From: an uncultured Verrucomicrobia subdivision 3 bacterium
GTDB lineage: Bacteria > Verrucomicrobiota > Verrucomicrobiae > Limisphaerales > UBA11358
DNA length: 23,318 nucleotides
Assembly: GCA_903847285.1 (NCBI GenBank)
Contig: CAINDH010000097.1
Span: forward strand, 1 to 23,318
Reading direction: 5' to 3'
The translations under genes and the position numbers were made by a program. The notes beneath the pieces are model-generated. The model was given only the letters and a program-made list of their open reading frames with translations, was not told the DNA's origin and searched no databases. Shown here one piece after another: positions 14,402 to 22,856 of this stretch (position 1 is its first letter; every line of letters starts with the position of its first letter).

Positions 14402-15457
14402 ATGAGTGACAAAACCGAATCTACCGCAAAGGGTCCGTGGCTGAATCCCAAATGGGCGAACCTGCTGGGGCGTTTCCTCGCGCTCATCATCGTCTTCGCC
14501 TTCTTCGCGCTACTCGTGGATGGCGGCAAATTCTACACGCTGCGCAATCTGGAAAATATTTTGCGCCAGAGCTGTGTTTACGCCACGGCAGGCTTAGGCA
14601 TGACGATGGTCATCATCGGCGCGGGCATTGATTTGTCGGCGGGTTCGCTCATCGCACTGTCAGTGGTCGTCGTCGCAACGACGTTGAATCTGAATCTCAC
14701 CGGCCCGGATGGGCAGCCGCATCCCTTCACGGAATTGCATCCGGCGCTTGCGCCTATCGCAGCGGTGCTGGCCGGAACTGTGGCGGCGACGCTCGCGGGT
14801 TTATGCAACGGCATCATGATCGTCGGGCTGCGGCTGATGCCCTTCATCGTCACACTCGGCACGATGGGGATGATTCGCGGATTGGCCAAAGGCATCGGCC
14901 ACGAAAAAGACATCTATCCGCCGAATGAAACCTGGATCAACAACATCATGGACCCCACGATCTCCAGCCTGCATCGGCCATGGTGGTTCCTGCCGATTGG
15001 TGTTTGGATTTTAATCGGCGGCGTGATTGCCGCCGCGTTTCTGCTGCGCTACACGCGGCTGGGCCGGCATATTTTTGCCGTTGGCTCGAACGAAGAAACA
15101 GCGCGACTCTGCGGTGTGCCGGTGGGACGCACAAAATTATTCATCTACACAGCGTGCGGATTTTTCTGCGGTGTGGCGGGGCTGATGCAATTTTCCTACA
15201 TCGGCGGCATCGGCCAGCCGACGACGGCGGTGATGTATGAATTGTTCGTCATCGCGGCAGTCATCATCGGTGGCGCGAGTTTCACGGGGGGCGAAGGTTC
15301 GATTCTTGGCACCATCATCGGTGCGTTGACCATCACAATTCTCTACACCGGCGGACAGCAGATGGGTTGGCCAAAATGGGTGCAGGAAATGGTCATCGGC
15401 GGCATCATCATCGCAGCGGTGGCGATCGACCGGTGGCGGCATCGCAAGGTGGTTTGA
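14402..15457 (+). CDS. Sugar-type ABC transporter permease (RbsC/BPD_transp_2 family), orphan
   Basis: 351 residues with 8-10 transmembrane helices. Family features: 'LENILRQSCVYATAGLGMTMVIIGAGIDLSAGSLIALS' (about residues 43-80, read in parts) with the hallmark 'GIDLSAGS', 'LGTMGMIRGLAKGI', the cytoplasmic coupling region 'TRLGRHIFAVGSNEETARLCGV' and 'KLFIYTACGFFCGVAGL', and 'GGEGSILGTIIGAL' near the end. Permeases of this type work as homodimers with an RbsA-like ATPase and a periplasmic sugar-binding protein for ribose, xylose, galactose or similar solutes. Neither partner is in the window: the upstream neighbour is a divergent DUF192 gene and the next gene downstream is a porin. Either the partners are encoded elsewhere or the operon was broken. 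ATG 14402 is the natural start; no ribosome-binding site is evident. Confidence 0.92.
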   Translation: MSDKTESTAKGPWLNPKWANLLGRFLALIIVFAFFALLVDGGKFYTLRNLENILRQSCVYATAGLGMTMVIIGAGIDLSAGSLIALSVVVVATTLNLNLTGPDGQPHPFTELHPALAPIAAVLAGTVAATLAGLCNGIMIVGLRLMPFIVTLGTMGMIRGLAKGIGHEKDIYPPNETWINNIMDPTISSLHRPWWFLPIGVWILIGGVIAAAFLLRYTRLGRHIFAVGSNEETARLCGVPVGRTKLFIYTACGFFCGVAGLMQFSYIGGIGQPTTAVMYELFVIAAVIIGGASFTGGEGSILGTIIGALTITILYTGGQQMGWPKWVQEMVIGGIIIAAVAIDRWRHRKVV

Positions 15458-15712
15458 ATTAGGCAGGCAGAACCCAACTAACGCGCAGTCGGGGTTTCAC
15501 CTTCTCTACGGGAAAAGGCCGCGCATAGTGAAGCAGTTCCTCAATAAGAATTTCATTTGCGTCCGGCTAGTCGATTCAGATTGAGCCGCCGCCGGGCATT
15601 CCTCGAGCTTCAAACTGGTCAAGAATTAGCCGTAGGCAGCCAATTTCGGGTTATCGCCCCGACTCCGACAGCCGCTATCTTCAAAAACAACTGCAATCAT
15701 GCCAATTGAAAC
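15458..15712. other. Intergenic region between permease and porin, nothing recognised
   Basis: 255 nt without a convincing ORF, RNA gene or strong hairpin. A clear promoter for the porin was not found; no ribosome-binding site precedes the porin ATG at 15713. Confidence 0.6.
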
Positions 15713-17074
15713 ATGTCGCGAAGCAAAATAAAAAATCATCAAACGACCGGTCTTGTGCTGGCGCTGCTGGCGGCGGGTAGGACAGCTTCCGGCCAATCCA
15801 GTGACGATGCGATCATCAACAAGCTCGTGCAGAAAGGCATCCTCACCAAACAGGAGGCGGGCGAACTGAAAGCCGAGTCTAGTAATAATTTAAACACCGC
15901 CTTTCGTGCCAGAACCGGGATGCCGGAGTGGGTGAGCAACCTAAAATTCAGCGGCGATTTTCGCGGACGCTTCGACGGCATCTACGCAGATAATCCTGGG
16001 CTCGTGGATCGCAACCGGCTGCGCTACCGGTTGCGTTTCGGCGTGACGGCGATGTTCACGGATGATTTTGAGATTGGCTTGCGCCTGCAATCCGGCGAGC
16101 CAGTCAATGGCTTCGGCGGCAACCCGATTTCCAGCAACGCTACGCTGCAGGATAATGGCTCGAAAAAATTTATCGGTTTAGGACTGGCTTACGCCAAGTG
16201 GTCGCCATTGCACACGGACAATTGGAATGGCGCGGTAACGTTTGGCAAGATGGAAGATCCGATTGAATTCCCCACCGCGCTAGTGTTGGGAAAAGATTAT
16301 CTACCGGAAGGTCTCGCCGCCCAGCTAGCTTATAAACTCAACCCACACCACACGCTGAAGCTGAACGCCGCCGCTTTCGTGCTGGATGAACTTTCCGCCA
16401 GCGCCGACGATCCATGGCTCGGTGCGCTGCAACTGCGGCTGGATTCCGCGTGGACTTCGAAAGTTTCCACCAGCTTCGGCGCAACCGCGCTCGGCATTTC
16501 AAACGAGAAGACGCTCGTTAACGACGGCATTCCCAATGTGAACCGGGGCAACACCCGTAACGCCGACGGCGCGCCGGAATATGGTTTTAATCCCATCCAC
16601 GTCGACGCCACGGTGACTTACACGCTCGTCTGCTTTCCCGCTTATCCCGGAAAATTTCCCATCAGCCTCGGCGGTGAGTATTTGAACAACCCCGCCGCGC
16701 CAGCCAAAAACGAAGCGTGGTCTGCTGGGTTCTCGCTGGGCAAGGCCGGTAAAAAAGGTCAATGGAGTCTGGGCTATCGCTGGATTGAAATGCAGTCTGA
16801 CGCGTGGTTCGAGGAAGTGGTGGACGTAGACTTCGCAGCCTACTATCAACAGCAGCAGCCGAACGCCGGGTTCACCTCCGCCAGCAATCCGACCGGCGCG
16901 GGCTACACGGGCGGAACCAATATTCGCGGCCACATTCTCAAGGCAGATTACTCGCCGCTCAACTCTCTTACCTTCAGCGTGACATGGTTTATGACCAGCT
17001 TGATAGACGCCAGACCGGCCACTTCTCGGAGCGCCGCCAACCGCGTGCAAGTGGACGCGATGTGGAAATTTTAA
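15713..17074 (+). CDS. Outer-membrane putative porin (beta-barrel)
   Basis: 453 residues. The signal peptide (1-27, hydrophobic 'GLVLALLAAGRTASGQ') is likely cut near 'ASG-Q'. A short helical segment follows, 'SDDAIINKLVQKGILTKQEAGEL' (about 30-52, read in parts), which is typical of the 'putative porin' family. The rest is a series of alternating amphipathic beta-strands such as 'LKFSGDFRGRFDGIY', 'LRYRLRFGVTAMF', 'FEIGLRLQSGE', 'KGQWSLGYRWIEMQ' and 'SLTFSVTWFMTS', ending in 'VQVDAMWKF' with the C-terminal Phe used for barrel assembly. Expected to form a diffusion channel in the outer membrane; solute unknown. It follows the orphan sugar permease by 255 nt on the same strand, so a joint uptake role is possible but unproven. 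It is convergent with the AspT/YidE-type transporter gene (63 nt). Confidence 0.88.
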   Translation: MSRSKIKNHQTTGLVLALLAAGRTASGQSSDDAIINKLVQKGILTKQEAGELKAESSNNLNTAFRARTGMPEWVSNLKFSGDFRGRFDGIYADNPGLVDRNRLRYRLRFGVTAMFTDDFEIGLRLQSGEPVNGFGGNPISSNATLQDNGSKKFIGLGLAYAKWSPLHTDNWNGAVTFGKMEDPIEFPTALVLGKDYLPEGLAAQLAYKLNPHHTLKLNAAAFVLDELSASADDPWLGALQLRLDSAWTSKVSTSFGATALGISNEKTLVNDGIPNVNRGNTRNADGAPEYGFNPIHVDATVTYTLVCFPAYPGKFPISLGGEYLNNPAAPAKNEAWSAGFSLGKAGKKGQWSLGYRWIEMQSDAWFEEVVDVDFAAYYQQQQPNAGFTSASNPTGAGYTGGTNIRGHILKADYSPLNSLTFSVTWFMTSLIDARPATSRSAANRVQVDAMWKF

Positions 17075-17137
17075 GCGGCGCGCCCCTAAAAAATTCCGCA
17101 CCCGGGCCGCAACAGAATATTGTTTTTGCCGGAAATT

Positions 17138-18811
17138 TTAACCGCATAGGAGCAGCACGAGCACTTGCACCAGCACGATGCGCAGTAGCATCGTGAACGG
17201 ATACACCGTAGCGTAGGCCACCGAAGGCGCATCCGAACCGGTCACCGCATTCGCAAACGCCAGCGCCGGCGGATCGGTCATGCTGCCCGCGAGCAGACCG
17301 CTGATGACCGTGAAGTTCATCTTGAACACCAGCCGCGCCACCACGCCCGTCAGTAAAATAGGAATCACCGTGATGGCGAAACCGCCTACCAACCAATGTA
17401 GTCCCTCGGTCGTAAAGACCGTGGCGAAAAATTTCTCGCCTGCCTTCAGCCCCACGCACGCAAGAAACAGCACGATACCCAACTCGCGAAACGCCGTGTT
17501 CGCGCTCGCCGGCATATACCACACCAGCGGTCCGATGCGCCCGATGCGACTAAGGATAATTGCTATCACCAAAGGCCCGCCCGCGAGGCCCAACCGCACC
17601 GGAACGGGAATATGCGGAATCACAAACGGCAGCGAGCCGAACAGCACCCCGAGCGCGATGCCGATGAAGATGGGGATGAAATTCGTTTCGTTCAATGCCC
17701 GCATGGAATTGCCTAGCACAACTCGAACCTTCTCCAGCGCTTCCTCGTCGCCGACCACTTGCAGCGTATCGCCAAATTGCAGCCGCAGTTCCGGCACCGC
17801 CGTCATTTCGATATCCGCCCGCGCCACTCGCGTGACCGTTGCGCCAAAGCGGCTGTCCAGCGATAACTCCTCAATCGTCTTGCCCAACACCGCTTTTTTG
17901 GTGGCGATGAATTTGCGCGAGATCACGCGGCCCGGCGCTTTCGCCAGATTCAATTCGCTGGCGCGTCCAATGACCACGCGAAACTCCTCCAACGCCTTCC
18001 GTGTGCCGACCACCAGTAACACGTCGCCTACGTGCAACACCGTTTGCTCGGTGGCAGTTTGAACTTCCGAGGCATTTGCCCGTTTGATCCGTGAAACCAC
18101 TACGCCCGCCGAACGCCCCGGCACACCGCTGATTGGTAATCCTTCCAGATTGAGATTGGTGACCGCCACGTTCAGATGTTCCAGCGGCTCTACGCCCTTA
18201 CGCTGATCGGCGCGAAATTGTTCCGCCTCCTTTTCCGGATTGATGCGAAACGCAAACCGCAGCAGCAGCAACACCGTGATGATGCCCACCACGCCGCCTG
18301 GATACGCCACTGCGTAGGCAAGCGCAGGCAGGCCGGATTTGTCCGCTGCTGCGCCGCCAAGCATTTTCAACGTCTGCTGTGTAGCTCCAAGCGACGGCGT
18401 GTTCGTCGTCGCGCCGGAGAACAAACCGAGCGCCGCGATGACATCCACACCCAGCCAGTTCGCCACCGCCAGTGCGATGACGCCACCCATCAGCACCACC
18501 ATGACCGCCAGCGCGTTCAGCTTTAAACCTTGTTGCCGCAGCGATGCAAAAAAGCCCGGCCCCAGTTGTAAGCCGATGGTGAACACAAACAGGATGAGGC
18601 CGAACTCGCGGACGAACTCCAAAATCTCCTTCTCGATGTGCAGACCAAAATGGCCTGCAAAAATCCCTGCGAACAGCACGCCCGCGATGCCCAAGCCAAC
18701 GCCCTTGACCTTGAGAGTGGACAAAGCCAGCCCCGCGACCGCTACCAGCATTAGCACCAAGACCGCCCAAGCGACCGGCTGGGCGGATGACATTTCGGAG
18801 ATCCATTTCAT
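17138..18811 (-). CDS. AspT/YidE/YbjL-family transporter with two RCK_C domains
   Basis: 557 residues in two homologous membrane halves with a cytoplasmic insert. First half (12-190): 'GVGLGIAGVLFAGIFAGHFG', 'GLILFVFTIGLQLGPGFF', and the family motif 'FSGATTNTPSLGATQQ' (131-146). Two TrkA-C/RCK_C regulatory domains lie at about 205-285 ('VLHVGDVLLVVGTRKALEEF') and 296-370 ('LQFGDTLQVVGDEEALEKV'). Second half (378-557): 'GLAGGPLVIAIILSRIGRIG', 'LGIVLFLACVGLKAGEKFF' and 'GLLAGSMTDPPALAFAN', mirroring the first-half motif. This is the layout of the aspartate-alanine exchanger superfamily; most members, such as YidE, have unknown substrates. RCK_C domains suggest control by a small ligand. The gene stands alone; an extended -10 box lies 6 nt upstream of the ATG at 18811. 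Confidence 0.93.
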   Translation of the reverse strand: MKWISEMSSAQPVAWAVLVLMLVAVAGLALSTLKVKGVGLGIAGVLFAGIFAGHFGLHIEKEILEFVREFGLILFVFTIGLQLGPGFFASLRQQGLKLNALAVMVVLMGGVIALAVANWLGVDVIAALGLFSGATTNTPSLGATQQTLKMLGGAAADKSGLPALAYAVAYPGGVVGIITVLLLLRFAFRINPEKEAEQFRADQRKGVEPLEHLNVAVTNLNLEGLPISGVPGRSAGVVVSRIKRANASEVQTATEQTVLHVGDVLLVVGTRKALEEFRVVIGRASELNLAKAPGRVISRKFIATKKAVLGKTIEELSLDSRFGATVTRVARADIEMTAVPELRLQFGDTLQVVGDEEALEKVRVVLGNSMRALNETNFIPIFIGIALGVLFGSLPFVIPHIPVPVRLGLAGGPLVIAIILSRIGRIGPLVWYMPASANTAFRELGIVLFLACVGLKAGEKFFATVFTTEGLHWLVGGFAITVIPILLTGVVARLVFKMNFTVISGLLAGSMTDPPALAFANAVTGSDAPSVAYATVYPFTMLLRIVLVQVLVLLLCG

Positions 18812-18817
18812 GACGTC

Positions 18818-18826
18818 ACTCTAGCA
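18818..18826 (-). promoter_or_regulatory. Extended -10 element before the transporter gene
   Basis: On the minus strand TGCTAGAGT (18826-18818) is a TGn-type extended -10 box. It ends 6 nt before the ATG at 18811. No good -35 box is seen, as is common for extended -10 promoters. Leaderless layout again. Confidence 0.35.
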
Positions 18827-18923
18827 ACCCGAACCGAAAACATCCGGCACTAATTTGGTCACAACCGGCTATCTATTGCCCACGCGGAAAATTATTTCGG
18901 CCGCCAAAAAAGAAATTGAAAGC

Positions 18924-19745
18924 TTACTTAGGGTGCGCCGACCAAAATGAAAACACGTCCCGCCACCAGCCCGGCGGTTGACCTGAAATGTCGTTGTGCC
19001 CCGCGCCGGGAAAAACCTGCAACTCCTTCGGCCCCGCATAGCCATCGGCCAGTCGCAAACCGGAAGCCGGGTCGATGACTTCATCCACACCCGCCACGAT
19101 AAATTTTACCGGACCGTGGTAGTGCTTCAGACATTCCTCCGGATCAAAGCGATCGCGCAGCAAAAAATACGCGGGCAGAAACCACATCTGCCGCTGCGCC
19201 ACTGAAGCCAGATTGTGGTATGGCACGAACAACGCCAGCCCCGCCACTTCCTGCGGATGATTCTTCGCCAATTCGCAAGCCACACCCGCGCCGATGGATT
19301 CGCTCACGACATATCTCGGGGTATTCGTCGGCAGCAATTGAAACGCTTCTTCACCCGCCGCGACGAAACTTTTTTTGCTCGGCGAACCTTCGCGCGCACC
19401 GTAGCCCGGGTATTCCAAAACGAAAACATCCACTGCTATCGCATCGTGAATAGGTTGAGCGATGTAATCACGTCCGAGAGCGCAACCGGCATTGCCGTGG
19501 ACAATCAACACACTGCCCGTTGCCGTTCCGCTCGCCGGAAATTTCCAGCCGATGCTTTGGCCGGAAGAATTTTTCCACGGAGCGAAGCCGTGCCCGGCGG
19601 CGACTTGAACCAACAAATCGGCGGGAACCTTCGTCGGGAAATACAGCAACTTGCGCTGCAGCGCGCAGCCGCATATGCACAAGAGAACGTAAGCTATGGC
19701 GACTGTGATCAAGATTCGCAGGCTTGATTTTTTCCAGTCGGCCAT
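18924..19745 (-). CDS. Membrane-anchored alpha/beta hydrolase
   Basis: 273 residues. An N-terminal hydrophobic segment (9-29, 'ILITVAIAYVLLCICGC') looks like a signal anchor or a poor lipobox, placing the enzyme at the envelope. Next come 'RKLLYFPTKVP' and the hydrolase core: oxyanion region 'VLIVHGNAGCAL' (79-90), 'VFVLEYPGYGAREGSPS' (107-123), nucleophile Ser150 in 'VSESIGAGVA', acid Asp221 or Asp225 in 'GVDEVIDP', and His250 in 'GAGHND'. It resembles the BEM46/YfhR-like group ('LLYFP ... HGNAG ... YPGYG'). The usual first Gly of G-x-S-x-G is Ser148 here. An ester, peptide or lipid substrate cannot be told. The gene begins 10 nt after the aspS stop, so it is probably co-transcribed with aspS. 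Confidence 0.87.
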   Translation of the reverse strand: MADWKKSSLRILITVAIAYVLLCICGCALQRKLLYFPTKVPADLLVQVAAGHGFAPWKNSSGQSIGWKFPASGTATGSVLIVHGNAGCALGRDYIAQPIHDAIAVDVFVLEYPGYGAREGSPSKKSFVAAGEEAFQLLPTNTPRYVVSESIGAGVACELAKNHPQEVAGLALFVPYHNLASVAQRQMWFLPAYFLLRDRFDPEECLKHYHGPVKFIVAGVDEVIDPASGLRLADGYAGPKELQVFPGAGHNDISGQPPGWWRDVFSFWSAHPK

Positions 19746-19755
19746 GAACAGCGGA

Positions 19756-21576
19756 TCAAACTTTGGCTGGGGCTGGCGGTGTTGGCGGCTTCGCCTTCAC
19801 CTCGATGTAAAGATCGCGCAGTTGCTTCGGCGAAACTTGCGACGGCGAATCTGTCATCAAGCAGGTTCCCTTCGCCGTCTTCGGAAACGCGATGACGTCG
19901 CGGATGCTCGATGTGCCACAGAGAATCGCGATGAGCCGGTCGAAGCCAAGCGCGATGCCGCCGTGCGGAGGCGCGCCGTATTTGAAAGCGTCCAGCATGT
20001 AGCCGAAGCGCAGTTTCGTTTCCTCCGGCGGAATCGCCAGCAGTTCCTCGAAAATAGTTTTCTGCACGTCGGGCTGATGGATACGGATCGAGCCGCCGCC
20101 AAGTTCCACGCCGTTCACGACGATGTCGTAGTGCTGGCCGCGAACTTTTTTTGGATCGGTCTTGAGCAGCGCGATGTCTTCGGCCACGGGCGCAGTGAAC
20201 GGATGATGGCTGGAATACCAGCGGTTCTGTTCGCGGTCGAATCCGAGCAGCGGAAATTCGATGACCCAGAGAAAATTAAATTGCTTCGGATCAATCACGA
20301 GTTTGCCCTGCGTCTTGAGCACGTCAGCGCAATAGAGACGAATCTTGCCGAGGATTTCGCAGGCGTTCAGCCATTGGTCAGCGGCAAACAAAATCAAATC
20401 GCCTTCCTGGATTGCGAGCTTCGTGGTGAGCGCCGCCTTCTCGGCTTCGCTGAAGAATTTCACGATGGGTGATTTCCACTCGCCGCCTTCGACCTTGATA
20501 AACGCCAGTCCTTTCGCGCCAAAACTCTTGGCGTATTCGGTCATCGTCTCGATCTGGCCTTGCGTCGCACCGGCCATGCCTTTTGCGTTGAGCGCCTTCA
20601 CCACGCCGCCATTGGCAATCGTGCCGCTGAATACTTTGAACGTGCTCGCCTTGAAATCTTCCGTCATGTCCACGAGCTCCATCGCGAAGCGAGTGTCCGG
20701 TTTATCAATGCCGTAGCGGTTCAACGCTTCCTCAAAGCTGATGCGCTTGAACGGTGTCGGCACATCCACATTCAGCGCGGTTTTCCACACGCGTTTGAGC
20801 AAGCCTTCGATGAGCGCGTAAATATCTTCGCGGTCAATGAAGCTCATTTCGATATCGACCTGCGTGAACTCCGGCTGACGATCCGCGCGCAAATCTTCAT
20901 CGCGATAGCAGCGAGCGAGCTGGAAATATTTTTCCACGCCGGCGACCATGAGAATCTGTTTGAACTGCTGCGGCGATTGCGGCAGCGCGTAAAACGTGCC
21001 GGCTTCGCGGCGATTCGGCACGAGAAATTCGCGAGCACCTTCAGGCGTGGATTTGAAGAGCGTGGGCGTCTCGACTTCGAGGAAACCTTGCTCGTCCATG
21101 AAACTGCGCGCGGCAATGGCGACTTTGCTGCGTAGTTTGAGATTGCGCGCCATTTCAGGACGACGCAGATCGAGATAGCGATATTGCAAACGCAATTCCT
21201 CGTTAACCTTGTTGGCGATTTCCGGATCGTCCACGGGGAACGGCAGCACTTCCGCCATGTTGAGCACTTCGAGCGCGGTGACACCGACTTCGACTTCGCC
21301 CGTGGGAATCTTCGCGTTGTTCGTGCCTTCGGGACGATGGCGCACTTTGCCGGTCAGGCTCACAACACATTCGCTGCGGAGCGACGCGGCTTGCGCGAAC
21401 AGTTCCGGCGTGAGGTCGCTCGGATCGAATACCGTCTGCGTGCGACCCTCACGGTCACGGATGTCGATGAAGATGAGGCCACCGAGGTCGCGGCGGGAGT
21501 GAACCCAGCCGGAGAGCGTTACGATTTGGCCGATGTGCGCCGGGCGCAGTTCGTTGCAATGATGCGTGCGTTTCAT
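19756..21576 (-). CDS. aspS: Aspartyl-tRNA synthetase (bacterial type)
   Basis: Charges tRNA-Asp with aspartate. 606 residues from ATG 21576, a start that gives the family N-terminus 'MKRTHHCNELRPAHIG'; the frame is open to 21633 but the extra residues have no match to the family. The anticodon-binding OB fold comes first ('LSGWVHSRRDLGGLIFIDIR'), followed by class II motif 2 ('CYRDEDLRADRQPEFTQVDI'), the bacterial GAD insertion domain (about 295-425, including 'GGVVKALNAKGMAG') and motif 3 ('GGIALGFDRLIAIL'). The tail is Pro-rich ('KPPTPPAPAKV'). Leu31 in 'RRDLGG' is the residue typical of tRNA-Asp-specific enzymes, whereas non-discriminating AspRS often has His there; this suggests but does not prove a discriminating enzyme. 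The gene is divergent from the heptose operon (144 nt). Confidence 0.97.
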   Translation of the reverse strand: MKRTHHCNELRPAHIGQIVTLSGWVHSRRDLGGLIFIDIRDREGRTQTVFDPSDLTPELFAQAASLRSECVVSLTGKVRHRPEGTNNAKIPTGEVEVGVTALEVLNMAEVLPFPVDDPEIANKVNEELRLQYRYLDLRRPEMARNLKLRSKVAIAARSFMDEQGFLEVETPTLFKSTPEGAREFLVPNRREAGTFYALPQSPQQFKQILMVAGVEKYFQLARCYRDEDLRADRQPEFTQVDIEMSFIDREDIYALIEGLLKRVWKTALNVDVPTPFKRISFEEALNRYGIDKPDTRFAMELVDMTEDFKASTFKVFSGTIANGGVVKALNAKGMAGATQGQIETMTEYAKSFGAKGLAFIKVEGGEWKSPIVKFFSEAEKAALTTKLAIQEGDLILFAADQWLNACEILGKIRLYCADVLKTQGKLVIDPKQFNFLWVIEFPLLGFDREQNRWYSSHHPFTAPVAEDIALLKTDPKKVRGQHYDIVVNGVELGGGSIRIHQPDVQKTIFEELLAIPPEETKLRFGYMLDAFKYGAPPHGGIALGFDRLIAILCGTSSIRDVIAFPKTAKGTCLMTDSPSQVSPKQLRDLYIEVKAKPPTPPAPAKV

Positions 21577-21720
21577 GAAATTATTTTTCGCAGAGCGAAC
21601 GGGAATCTTCGCCGGAAACGCGCCTGATTTCAAAGCAATTTATCAGAGCTCACAGATGGCTTTTGGGAATTTGGGTTTCCATTCTCCGGCGTTCGTGCTT
21701 CAATTTCGCAGCCAAAATCT

Positions 21721-22317
21721 ATGAGTTTCACCAAACAATTTCTCGCCGAAGTCCAGCAGGTCACGGCGCAACTGAACGAGTCCGCCATTGAAAAATGCGC
21801 CGACGAACTCTCCGCCATCCGTGAGCGCGGCGGACGCCTGTTCATTCTTGGTGTCGGCGGCAGTGCGGGCAATGCTGGCCATGCCGTGAATGACTTCCGC
21901 AAAATCTGTGGCTTCGAGGCCTACGCGCCGACGGACAACGTCTCCGAACTCACCGCGCGCACGAACGACGATGGCTGGGCGTCAGTTTTCTCCGAGTGGC
22001 TGAAAGGCTCTCGCATCAATGCGAAGGACGGCTTGCTGATTTTCTCCGTCGGTGGCGGCAATCTGGAAAAGAACGTCAGCCCGAATCTTGTGAGTGCGAT
22101 TCAAGTGGCGAAACAAGTTGGCGCATCGGTCGTTGGCATTGTCGGTCGTGACGGCGGTTATACTGCGCAACAGGCAACCGCGTGCGTCATCGTGCCGACG
22201 GTGAACCCGACGCATGTCACACCGCACAGTGAAGCATTTCAAGGCATCGTGTGGCACCTGCTCGTGTCGCACCCCAAGCTGAAAGTCGCGCAGACGAAAT
22301 GGGAAAGCACAAAGTGA
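21721..22317 (+). CDS. gmhA: SIS-domain sugar-phosphate isomerase, GmhA-like (sedoheptulose 7-phosphate isomerase)
   Basis: 198 residues, one SIS domain. Signatures: 'GRLFILGVGGSAGNAGHAVNDF' in the 38-59 region (read in parts) with the phosphate loop 'GGSAGNAGH', 'APTDNVSELTARTNDDGW' (69-86), 'FSVGGGNLEKNVSPN' (108-122), 'VGIVGRDGGYTAQ' (138-150), and 'TPHSEAFQGIVWHLLVSHP' with His179. In classical GmhA the loop reads 'GSHCDAMHFAEEL', with a catalytic Glu; here an Asp (Asp58 in 'VNDF') occupies the corresponding place, while the late His is kept. It likely belongs to the GmhA-related subfamily with 'HAVNDFRKI' and 'PTDNVSELTART', often found in LPS or glycan loci. It would convert sedoheptulose 7-phosphate to D-glycero-D-manno-heptose 7-phosphate. 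The next gene overlaps its 3' end. The gene symbol is tentative. Confidence 0.82.
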   Translation: MSFTKQFLAEVQQVTAQLNESAIEKCADELSAIRERGGRLFILGVGGSAGNAGHAVNDFRKICGFEAYAPTDNVSELTARTNDDGWASVFSEWLKGSRINAKDGLLIFSVGGGNLEKNVSPNLVSAIQVAKQVGASVVGIVGRDGGYTAQQATACVIVPTVNPTHVTPHSEAFQGIVWHLLVSHPKLKVAQTKWESTK

Positions 22318-22853
22318 AGCGCTGCGTTTTCCTCGACCGCGACGGTGTCATCAATCGTTCCATCACGCGTGATGGCCTGCCGTTTCCGCCGATGAGCATG
22401 GCGGATTTTGAAATTCTTCCCGGCGTTCCCGAAGCGTGTGCGAAATTGAAAGCCGCCGGATTTCTGCTCGTGCTAACCACCAACCAGCCGGATGTCGGGC
22501 GCGGTATCGTCCCACGCGAACTGGTGGAAGCGATGAATGCCGAAGTATCAAAGGTCGTCGAACTAGACCGCATCGAGGTTTGTTATCATCCCGGTCGCGG
22601 CGCGTCGGATTGCGATTGTCGTAAGCCCAAGCCGGGGATGCTGCTCCACGCTGCCAAGGCGCTGAACATTGATCTCGCGCAAAGCTGGATGGTCGGCGAT
22701 CGCTGGCGCGATGTGGATTGCGGCCACGCCGCTGGTTGCCGGACAATTTTCGTCGAAGGCAATTACATCGAGCAGTTGAAGCAAAAACCCGATTTTTCCG
22801 CTCGCCATCTGGCCGAAGCTGCGGACATCATTCTGTCCCAAACGAAGGAATAA
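22299..22853 (+). CDS. gmhB: HAD-family D-glycero-D-manno-heptose 1,7-bisphosphate phosphatase (GmhB-like)
   Basis: 184 residues from ATG 22299; GTG 22314 is an alternative start overlapping the gmhA stop as GTGA and preceded by GGGA. HAD motifs: 'CVFLDRDGVIN' with Asp13 and Asp15, 'LVLTTNQPDVGRG' (motif II), and 'SWMVGDRWRDVDCG' (motif IV). The histidinol-phosphatase/GmhB-type zinc loop is complete: 'CYHPGRGASDCDCRKPKPGML', that is Cys-x-His and Cys-x-Cys. GmhB removes the C7 phosphate from heptose 1,7-bisphosphate before nucleotidyl transfer. The HisB-type phosphatase has a similar loop and could be confused with it, but the position next to gmhA favours heptose synthesis. The frame overlaps the previous gene by 19 nt and the transaldolase starts 3 nt after its stop. 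Confidence 0.88.
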   Translation: MGKHKVKRCVFLDRDGVINRSITRDGLPFPPMSMADFEILPGVPEACAKLKAAGFLLVLTTNQPDVGRGIVPRELVEAMNAEVSKVVELDRIEVCYHPGRGASDCDCRKPKPGMLLHAAKALNIDLAQSWMVGDRWRDVDCGHAAGCRTIFVEGNYIEQLKQKPDFSARHLAEAADIILSQTKE

Positions 22854-22856
22854 TTT

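Noticed and set aside
17075..17137. Possible terminator between the porin and the transporter genes (AAATTCCG / CGGAAATTT)
   Set aside because: The arms need a bulge and are separated by about 30 nt; no stable hairpin could be shown by eye.
17280..18824. Plus-strand open frames opposite the transporter gene
   Set aside because: Ser/Thr/Pro-rich shadow translations of the antisense strand; the minus-strand gene has clear family motifs.
19696..21627. Plus-strand open frames opposite aspS
   Set aside because: Shadows of aspS; Arg/His/Phe-rich with no domain.
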